Part shown: positions 1 to 4,862 of the stretch, piece by piece
How positions within the stretch are numbered: the first letter of the stretch is position 1
Layout of the letters: each line of letters starts with the position of its first letter
Source: Actinomycetota bacterium
Lineage (GTDB): Bacteria > Actinomycetota > Humimicrobiia > Humimicrobiales > Humimicrobiaceae
DNA: 5,904 bases
NCBI GenBank assembly: GCA_023475715.1
Contig: JAMCVO010000035.1
Location: 1 to 5,904, forward strand
Direction: 5' to 3'
Position numbers and translations under genes: made by a program
Notes under the pieces: generated by a model
Seen by the model: only the letters and a program-made list of their open reading frames with translations
Databases searched by the model: none
What the model was told of the DNA's origin: nothing

Positions 1-12
1 GGTATGAGCTAC

Positions 13-24
13 AAGAGGAGGTAA
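13..24 (+). promoter_or_regulatory. Strong Shine-Dalgarno site for the sugar-binding lipoprotein
   Basis: The sequence AAGAGGAGGTAA lies just before the ATG at 27, with AGGAGG at 16-21 and a 5-base spacer. It is the strongest ribosome binding site in the window and it fixes the start of the binding-protein gene. Strong translation of this gene is expected because binding proteins of ABC importers are usually made in large excess over the membrane parts. Frame 1 upstream has a stop (TAA, 22-24), so an upstream gene could end there, but seven codons are too few to judge. Confidence 0.85.
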
Positions 25-26
25 AG

Positions 27-1094
27 ATGAAGAGGATGCTTAAAATATCTGTTGTTTTTGTCTTAGCTTTTACAATAGTCTTAACTTTTTCACTTGTCGG
101 ATGTAAAACAGCAGCAACAACAGAAACAACTACTGCAGAAACAACTGTTACAGAAACAACTACTGCAGAAACAACGGTAGCAGAAGAAAAAGAAATTGTA
201 ATAGGACTAGCTTGGGATTTTTCACAAAACATTGCTCGTATAGCGGAAGAGGATTTTGTGCGAAAGATATCTGATGAGAAAGGTGTTAGAGTAATGTTTA
301 CTCAAGCTGATAGCGATTCAACAAAACAACATTCTAACATTGAAGATCTGATAAGTGCAAAGGTTGATGCTATTATAGCGATACCTGTTGATTCTAAAGC
401 CATTGTATCCGGTATTAAGTTAGCAAGAGATGCAGGGATATATTTCATTTGTATTGACAGAAATGTAAGTCCCGATGCAGAGTTTAAGCCCGATGCGTTT
501 GCCAGCACCGATAGTACTAAACAGGCTTACAGCGCAGGTATTGCTCTTGCGGATATTCTTGATAAAGATGGTGTTAAAGCTAAAACACTGGTACTTATGG
601 GGGATCTCAAGGATGAAAATGCTAAAAATAGAGATAACGGATTCCGTCAGGCAGCTCAAGAACGCGGGATGGAAATTGTAGCTGAAGTACCTACGGAATG
701 GAATCCGGAGAAAGCACTCAATGGCACAACAGATGCTTTTATGGCCAACCCGGAAATAAATACTATTTTTATCCCTTCTGATTTTTTATTGCCCGGGGTT
801 CAAAGTGTACTGCAGGGATTGGGTAAATGGATTCCCAGAGGTGAGGCAGGTCATATATACATAGCCAGTCAGGATGTTTTCCCAAGTGGTTACAAAGCAG
901 TAAAAGGTGGTTATATTGATGCTGATACAGCATGGGATATATGGCTATTTGCAGAAAAAGGTGTTGAAGCTGCCTTGGCATTGATTAATGGCGAAAGTTT
1001 AGAAAACCCGAACATGTTAGTAGAGGGTCGAGTAGCCACCAAAGATAATGTGGATACAATAGAAAACCTTTGGGGTAAAACATATTCAGAATAA
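27..1094 (+). CDS. Sugar ABC transporter substrate-binding lipoprotein (RbsB-like)
   Basis: This is the extracytoplasmic receptor of an ABC sugar importer: it binds a sugar outside the membrane and delivers it to the permease. A positively charged start and hydrophobic segment (about residues 5-22) end in the lipobox LVGC, so Cys26 should be lipid-anchored. Residues 32-51 are a Thr/Glu repeat (TETTT/AETTV twice) forming a flexible tether. The two-lobed type I binding fold (Peripla_BP_4 / ribose-binding family) runs from about residue 57 to 350. Likely ligand-contact positions by family analogy are W63/D64 in the first strand, D144-R145 in ICIDRNV, R202/R207 in the NRDNGFR segment, and D252 and D283. 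The length of 355 residues is normal for the family plus the tether. The RbsC-type permease follows after a hairpin, which supports the role. The exact sugar cannot be read from sequence; a pentose, a deoxyhexose or another monosaccharide is possible. Confidence 0.93.
   Translation: MKRMLKISVVFVLAFTIVLTFSLVGCKTAATTETTTAETTVTETTTAETTVAEEKEIVIGLAWDFSQNIARIAEEDFVRKISDEKGVRVMFTQADSDSTKQHSNIEDLISAKVDAIIAIPVDSKAIVSGIKLARDAGIYFICIDRNVSPDAEFKPDAFASTDSTKQAYSAGIALADILDKDGVKAKTLVLMGDLKDENAKNRDNGFRQAAQERGMEIVAEVPTEWNPEKALNGTTDAFMANPEINTIFIPSDFLLPGVQSVLQGLGKWIPRGEAGHIYIASQDVFPSGYKAVKGGYIDADTAWDIWLFAEKGVEAALALINGESLENPNMLVEGRVATKDNVDTIENLWGKTYSE
120..179 (+). repeat. In-frame tandem repeat encoding the Thr/Glu linker
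   Basis: Two 30-base copies (120-149 and 150-179) differ at only two positions. Each is made of two related 15-base half-units built around CAGAAACAAC. They encode TETTT-AETTV twice, directly behind the lipidated cysteine. A 15-base unit keeps the frame, so copy-number change by slippage would lengthen or shorten the tether without breaking the gene. Near-identity at DNA level suggests recent duplication. Confidence 0.85.
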
Positions 1095-1102
1095 GTCTTG
1101 GA

Positions 1103-1140
1103 GAGAGGGAAGCTGCGGGAGATTAATCGACTTCCCTCTC
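1103..1140 (+). other. Stable hairpin between binding-protein and permease genes
   Basis: GAGAGGGAAG (1103-1112) and CTTCCCTCTC (1131-1140) form a perfect 10-bp stem around an 18-base loop, starting 9 bases after the stop of the binding-protein gene. What follows is AAAATAACTTT with no T-run, so it does not look like a standard intrinsic terminator. Hairpins in this position in sugar importer operons (malE-malF is the classic case) protect the upstream mRNA and reduce expression of the membrane genes. I infer the same role here. Confidence 0.7.
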
Positions 1141-1235
1141 AAAATAACTTTAGTGTATTGCAAAATAAAAATAGTCTGAACAATATTTAACAGGAAAAGA
1201 GAGCTGTAAAGTAAATAAAGATTGAGAGAACTAAA

Positions 1236-2264
1236 GTGGCATCTTCTATAGAACCAGAAATACAAAAAAATAGAATTGATAGCAAAACACCAGGTAAAAA
1301 AAGGACTGCACTTTTTTTATCAGGTAAACAGCGTATTTATAGTTTTATGCTTATTGGAGTAGTGGTTATTTTATTTATCGTGCTTTCTGTTTTAATTCCA
1401 AACTTCCTGACAGTCCATAATTTTCTTAATATTTTCATTCAAGCCACTGTAGTCGGCTTGTTGGCAATTGGAGTAACTCCTGTTTTAATTTGTGGCGGGA
1501 TTGATCTTTCATTAGCTGCGCTAATGGTTGTGGCTGCCATTCTTGGTACATCTTTGATGGGTAAAACAGGCAATACGTTTATAGGGATTTTAGCGATGCT
1601 GATGATGGGAACACTTGGTGGAGTTTTTAATGGTTTTTTTGTAACAAAATTGAAAATGGTTCCTTTTGTTGTTACCTTTTCTACAATGGTAGTAGCATCA
1701 GGATTTTCAGTCTGGTATACTGGGTCAGAGAGCATATTCGGGCTCACTGATGGGTTTGTTAATTTAGGGGTTGGACGGATTGGACCATTGCCCATTCCTA
1801 TTTTAATTCTAATCATTGTCGGTATTATATCTTATCTGATATTCTCTCGCAGTTTTTTAGGTCGTTGGCTATACGCAACAGGATGCAATCCAAAAGCAGC
1901 AAGAGGATGCGGAATACCTACGGAGAAAGTTGGTTTTTTAGTCTATGTAATTAGCGGATTTTTTGCTGGTTTAGCCGCTATTATTATAACTGCACGACTG
2001 GGATCAGCTTCGCCTACTATGGCAAGAGAAGGCGTGATTCTTGATTATATAAGTGCAGCAGTGATTGGTGGTGTAAGTATTTATGGAGGAAAGGGTACTG
2101 CTGTTGGAGCAATAATTGGTGCATTATTGATTACCGTACTGGGAAACAGTATGAATATGCTTGGGGTAACTTATTTTACATCATTGATAGTGAAAGGATT
2201 AGTAATTATCCTTGCTGTGGGTTTGGATACATTAAGGACAAGACAGGGGAATGTTAAAACATAA
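1236..2264 (+). CDS. Sugar ABC transporter permease (RbsC-type)
   Basis: This integral membrane subunit forms the translocation channel of a monosaccharide ABC importer (BPD_transp_2 / RbsC-AraH-XylH family). It should pair with the binding protein encoded upstream and with an RbsA-type ATPase not found in this window. A cytoplasmic N-terminal tail of about 33 polar residues precedes the first membrane helix (about 35-56), followed by several hydrophobic segments to the C-terminus. Family signatures are GGIDLS (87-92), NGFFVTKLKMVPFVVTFSTM (132-151), GRWLYATGCNPKAARGCGI (209-227, the coupling-loop region facing the ATPase) and AVIGGVSIYGGKGT (275-288). The length of 342 residues is normal. 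The start is GTG at 1236: an in-frame stop lies at 1212-1214, a weak GAGAG site sits at 1224-1228, and the next Met (residue 38) would cut into the first helix. Ile codons are mostly ATT, unlike the aldolase downstream. Confidence 0.93.
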   Translation: MASSIEPEIQKNRIDSKTPGKKRTALFLSGKQRIYSFMLIGVVVILFIVLSVLIPNFLTVHNFLNIFIQATVVGLLAIGVTPVLICGGIDLSLAALMVVAAILGTSLMGKTGNTFIGILAMLMMGTLGGVFNGFFVTKLKMVPFVVTFSTMVVASGFSVWYTGSESIFGLTDGFVNLGVGRIGPLPIPILILIIVGIISYLIFSRSFLGRWLYATGCNPKAARGCGIPTEKVGFLVYVISGFFAGLAAIIITARLGSASPTMAREGVILDYISAAVIGGVSIYGGKGTAVGAIIGALLITVLGNSMNMLGVTYFTSLIVKGLVIILAVGLDTLRTRQGNVKT

Positions 2265-2274
2265 AGGAAAGAGG
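2265..2274 (+). promoter_or_regulatory. Shine-Dalgarno site of the 28-codon ORF
   Basis: AGGAAAGAGG begins right after the permease stop and lies 5 bases upstream of a TTG codon at 2280. It is too far (about 85 bases) from the aldolase ATG to serve that gene. It is the main reason to take the small ORF at 2280 seriously, either as a real coupling peptide or as the surviving start of a lost gene. Confidence 0.5.
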
Positions 2275-2279
2275 ATAGA

Positions 2280-2366
2280 TTGCTGGCTGTTGATGAAGAT
2301 ATAGCAAGCATTAAAATAACACTACAATATCTTAAAGGTATTTATTTGAGAGATTATTCATGGTAG
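2280..2366 (+). CDS. 28-codon ORF, possible remnant of an FGGY sugar kinase start
   Basis: A TTG start with a good ribosome binding site opens a 28-codon frame. It ends at TAG 2364-2366, overlapping the aldolase ATG at 2360, so ribosomes finishing it could restart on the aldolase (translational coupling). The peptide begins LLAVDEDIASIKITLQYLKG. FGGY-family sugar kinases (xylulokinase, fuculokinase and relatives) typically begin with a pattern like LLxxDIGTTSIKxxLFDxxG. The hydrophobic strand, the Asp, the four-residue gap and SIK fall at the same spacing here, but the glycine of the phosphate-binding DIGTT turn is absent. A kinase would be expected between this permease and this aldolase, so a truncated kinase gene is an attractive inference. 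A short leader peptide unrelated to kinases is equally possible. The resemblance is a by-eye judgement on about 20 residues. Confidence 0.35.
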   Translation: MLAVDEDIASIKITLQYLKGIYLRDYSW

Positions 2367-3196
2367 ACATAAAAAATATTCGTGCGTCAATCTGCAAAAT
2401 AGGTAAGCTGCTTTACGACAGGGACCTGACGGATTCAAGCGGCGGCAATATCTCGGTAAGAGACGGCAATCTTATATACATAAATCCAAGGCGATCCGGA
2501 CAGGACAGACAATGGGAAATTGATGAGGATTCCATAATAATTACGGATCTGTGTAAAATACCTGTAACAGGAGAAGTTGACAGAATTTCCAGGGAAGCTG
2601 CAACCCATTATTACATATACCAGAATTTTGTTGACATTAATGCGGTCATCCATGGCCACCCCTTTTTTATGATGGCTTTCGGTGCAGCGCATATGGACAT
2701 ACCTGCCGTTAGTGAAGGAACAAGGGCGGTTATCGGAATGCAGCCGATTACCAATATTGCTGAAGTTGTACCCGGATCTGTAGAACAGGCACAGGAGGTT
2801 GTAAAAAATTTTAAAAGGCGAAGGGAAATTGAACCTGACTGCCCCCTTATATGCAACATCCCGTTTCACGGCACATTTGCTGCAGGGGAAAACATAAACG
2901 ACGCTTTTCTTTATACGGAAGTTACAAACAACTGTGCGAAGGTACTGATTTACAGGCAGATAATGTTTGGCAATGATCCCAAAGCTGACTTTTCCATACA
3001 TAAGCAATTTACCAAACAGGATTTTGAAACCATAAACAAGTCAAAGCAAGTATGCAGCCCGGGATATATCTATACCGATGTTTTTGGCAGAAAAGTTGTT
3101 TACGGCAGTGAGAAGGCTTCAATTTTTGAAAATGATTACAGCGATATGATAAGAAGGGTCACCGAGGAAGTAATAAGGCAGTTGAAAATAAAATAG
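2360..3196 (+). CDS. Class II (zinc) sugar-phosphate aldolase, FucA/AraD-like
   Basis: This is a cytoplasmic member of the class II aldolase/adducin family. Relatives cleave L-fuculose-1-phosphate or L-rhamnulose-1-phosphate to dihydroxyacetone phosphate plus lactaldehyde, or epimerise L-ribulose-5-phosphate. The phosphate-binding segment SSGGNIS is at residues 26-32. Zinc ligands are H98 and H100 in the HGHP motif and H170 in PFHGTFAAG. E79 in SREAATH is placed like the catalytic glutamate of FucA (E73). All key residues seem intact. At 278 residues it is longer than FucA (about 215), the extra length being a C-terminal extension from about residue 205. The gene starts at ATG 2360 with only a weak GAGAG upstream (2348-2352), and the start lies inside the end of the 28-codon ORF, suggesting coupled translation. 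It follows the sugar transporter genes on the same strand and ends before a candidate terminator. Substrate is unknown. Confidence 0.88.
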   Translation: MVDIKNIRASICKIGKLLYDRDLTDSSGGNISVRDGNLIYINPRRSGQDRQWEIDEDSIIITDLCKIPVTGEVDRISREAATHYYIYQNFVDINAVIHGHPFFMMAFGAAHMDIPAVSEGTRAVIGMQPITNIAEVVPGSVEQAQEVVKNFKRRREIEPDCPLICNIPFHGTFAAGENINDAFLYTEVTNNCAKVLIYRQIMFGNDPKADFSIHKQFTKQDFETINKSKQVCSPGYIYTDVFGRKVVYGSEKASIFENDYSDMIRRVTEEVIRQLKIK

Positions 3197-3313
3197 GGAA
3201 TATTACTGAAATTAAATATATAAAAATCCTTTTTTTGAGAGTATGAAAAATTTATTAAGTTATAAAAGTCACTGAATGTCTTAAATAAAAGCCGTTGCAA
3301 AACACAATCTTTT

Positions 3314-3344
3314 ACTGTCAGTAGACTAAAATACTGCAGTTTTT
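3314..3344 (+). terminator. Candidate intrinsic terminator of the sugar operon
   Basis: ACTG (3314-3317), a bulged T, then CAGTA (3319-3323) pair with TACTG-CAGT (3332-3340) across the 8-base loop GACTAAAA, giving nine base pairs with one bulge. A T-run (3340-3344) follows directly. It lies about 120 bases past the aldolase stop and just before the end of the convergent DUF2007 gene. In the minus direction the stem is followed by A-rich sequence, so it should act only on plus-strand transcripts. The stem is not GC-rich, so its strength is uncertain. Confidence 0.5.
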
Positions 3345-3357
3345 GATATTATAGGTT

Positions 3358-3576
3358 CTATACAGGTTCATTTTTGGCAAGCAGCTCACTTGCTGCCTTA
3401 AAATCTTCATCCCTGACCATTAACCTGACACCATTTATGCTTGCCTGTGACGGGTACATGCTGCCAGCATCATCAGATAGAATCCAGGATTTTATACAAC
3501 TGCTTTCAAGCAAGCTTCTTAAAACCTCGGCTTCTATGCGGGTATTAAAAATTTTTAGTGTTGTTAAATTTTCCAA
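3358..3576 (-). CDS. DUF2007-type small protein
   Basis: This encodes a 72-residue soluble protein with the pattern of the DUF2007 family (annotated as putative signal-transducing proteins; function not established). It has an N-terminal strand (LTTLKIF), a helix with EAEVLRSLLES (about residues 15-25), a segment with SDDAGSMYP (34-42), a strand with GVRLMV (49-54), and a C-terminal helix with DFKAASELLA (58-67). This is the usual ferredoxin-like layout and nearly the full family length. Family members are often found alone, and this one is on the opposite strand to its neighbours. The start is TTG at 3576; an in-frame stop lies a few codons upstream (3583-3585), so no ATG is available. No Shine-Dalgarno sequence is visible, but a perfect TATAAT lies just upstream on this strand, so a leaderless transcript is possible. 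The family call is from recalled pattern, not from a search. Confidence 0.75.
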   Translation of the reverse strand: MENLTTLKIFNTRIEAEVLRSLLESSCIKSWILSDDAGSMYPSQASINGVRLMVRDEDFKAASELLAKNEPV

Positions 3577-3716
3577 ATATTTTTATTATAATTTATGGAA
3601 TAACAAAATTATGAAATAACAAAAGCTTTGAGATATTTATTTTATTATAAATATATAACTATAAAAATATTTTATACTTAAATATGGTAACATATTAGGC
3701 AAGATTAAATAATAAA
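3577..3716. promoter_or_regulatory. AT-rich divergent promoter region
   Basis: This 140-base gap separates the divergent DUF2007 and L,D-transpeptidase genes, so it must hold promoters for both unless they are transcribed from elsewhere. On the plus strand, TATACT (3673-3678) is a reasonable -10 candidate, and TTGAGA (3628-3633) with TATATA (3652-3657) is an alternative pair with an 18-base spacer. There is no clear operator palindrome and no ribosome binding site close to 3717. Confidence 0.35.
3585..3590 (-). promoter_or_regulatory. Possible -10 box for the DUF2007 gene
   Basis: Read on the minus strand, these bases are TATAAT, a perfect -10 consensus. The box ends 8 bases before the TTG start, so a transcript begun from it would start almost at the start codon. 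No good -35 box is visible at the normal distance. The whole intergenic region is so AT-rich that a chance match is easy. Confidence 0.3.
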
Positions 3717-4820
3717 ATGAATTTTATGAAAAATAACTTAAAAATTTCAAATATTTTAATAATTTTAACTGCTCTTGTAATATTTTTATTTCTTGTTCTT
3801 ACTGCATGCAGTTCCGGGCTGACTCAGCCAGGCAATGAACGATCCGGCAATGAAAATATCGAAAGCGCTGAGAGCAACAATCAGGGAAATAGCGGGGGAG
3901 GCAACACTGTTTCTAGTTCAGAAAGCAGCACTGCGCAGGAGAGCTCAGGCAAGATTATTGACGATAGCAGTAGCAGCAGCGATGGCAGCGGCACCAATCA
4001 GGAAACCGGCAATGAAAACTCAGGTTCTCAGTCAAACGAAAGTATCATAAGCACGGAAAGCACAAGCACAGAAAATAGCCAGCAAGCCAGGGAAGAAGTA
4101 CTTGAAAAACCATCGGTCAAGCTCAGCATAATTGAGGGACCGGAATATGCCCAGGATGGTGCAATATGCTATTACAGGGTAAAAGCGGAGGTTGCCGGAA
4201 ATCCGGCTCCGCAGATTATTTTTAGCAAGGATGACAGCAACGGCACATGGGGCAGCAATGTTGCTCAAGTAAACCTGACTCAGAATGAAACATATAATCT
4301 TGTCTGTGATGCAAAAAATTCTGAGGGCAGCAGCACATCATCAATTACACTGCAGTGGGTTGCTCCGGATAACATAAGCACAAACAACGGGGAAACTTCA
4401 GGAGAATCAAGCCAGCAGGAAGCTTCGATCGATTATTCAAATCCTGGTAATTTCAGAATTGATGTGAATCTGACCGCACAGCTTGTTTCGGTTTATTATA
4501 AGGACAACCTGATTAAAAGCTTAAGATGCTCAGGAGGCACTGCCGAAACTCCTACAGTTACCGGAACATTTACAACCAGTCAAAAAATTTATTATTCATG
4601 GGTGCCAAAATTCAACGAGGGAGCTTATTACTGGGTTAGATTTTATGGTGCTTATCTTTTCCATAGTGTTCCTTTTGATAAAAATGGAAACATGATTGCT
4701 GAAGAAGCAAGTAAAATCGGAACTCCGGCAAGCCATGGTTGCGTAAGATTTGCACTGGAAGATGCAAAATGGTTTTACGAAACACTTCCTCTTGGGATTA
4801 AAGTCACCATACACTATTGA
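3717..4820 (+). CDS. L,D-transpeptidase lipoprotein with Ser-rich stalk and Ig-like domain
   Basis: This is a cell-envelope enzyme predicted to form 3-3 cross-links in peptidoglycan or attach molecules to it. A hydrophobic signal segment (about residues 9-27) ends in the lipobox LTAC, so Cys31 should be lipid-anchored. Residues 32-128 are a Ser/Asn/Gly/Glu-rich low-complexity stalk. Residues about 132-216 look like an I-set-type Ig-like domain: Cys151, GNPAPQIIFSKD (161-172) and YNLVCDAKNSEG (193-204), with Cys197 as possible disulfide partner of Cys151. A second short Ser/Asn/Glu-rich linker (about 218-240) leads to the YkuD catalytic domain (about 245-367), with the FHSVPF His at 316 and the active-site motif SHGCVR (Ser339, His340, Cys342, Arg344). 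The catalytic residues are intact and the protein ends soon after, as is normal. Start at ATG 3717 is chosen for a complete signal peptide; Met4 is an alternative, and neither has a Shine-Dalgarno site. The FAD oxidoreductase gene follows after 42 bases. Confidence 0.92.
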   Translation: MNFMKNNLKISNILIILTALVIFLFLVLTACSSGLTQPGNERSGNENIESAESNNQGNSGGGNTVSSSESSTAQESSGKIIDDSSSSSDGSGTNQETGNENSGSQSNESIISTESTSTENSQQAREEVLEKPSVKLSIIEGPEYAQDGAICYYRVKAEVAGNPAPQIIFSKDDSNGTWGSNVAQVNLTQNETYNLVCDAKNSEGSSTSSITLQWVAPDNISTNNGETSGESSQQEASIDYSNPGNFRIDVNLTAQLVSVYYKDNLIKSLRCSGGTAETPTVTGTFTTSQKIYYSWVPKFNEGAYYWVRFYGAYLFHSVPFDKNGNMIAEEASKIGTPASHGCVRFALEDAKWFYETLPLGIKVTIHY

Positions 4821-4862
4821 CATCATTAGCTTAAATAAATAATTAAATAATTATAAATTTAA

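Noticed and set aside
1..24. Possible end of an upstream gene (frame 1 open until TAA at 22-24)
   Set aside because: Only seven codons are visible and they contain nothing recognisable, so it is not annotated as a gene.
1158..1187. Possible internal promoter before the permease (TTGCAA with a weak -10)
   Set aside because: The best -10 candidates match only three or four of six consensus positions in AT-rich sequence, so it is not distinguishable from chance.
1439..1816. Long open frame on the minus strand inside the permease gene
   Set aside because: It lies wholly within a well-supported membrane protein gene, has no family features, and is explained by the composition of the opposite strand.
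2435..3007. 190-codon minus-strand frame opposite the aldolase
   Set aside because: The plus strand encodes an aldolase with intact catalytic motifs. The minus frame shows no recognisable domain and reads like an antisense shadow.
3197..3250. A-run and T-run after the aldolase (AAAAATCCTTTTTTT) as a terminator
   Set aside because: Any stem would be only A-T pairs with a tiny loop. The hairpin at 3314-3344 is a much better candidate.
3374..3619. 81-codon plus-strand frame opposite the DUF2007 gene
   Set aside because: The minus-strand product fits a known small-protein family along its whole length, while this frame shows no domain and no ribosome binding site.
3947..4020. Ser/Gly-coding run of AGC-type codons as a DNA repeat element or CRISPR-like array
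   Set aside because: There is no regular repeat unit with spacers. It is a low-complexity protein stalk encoded in frame.
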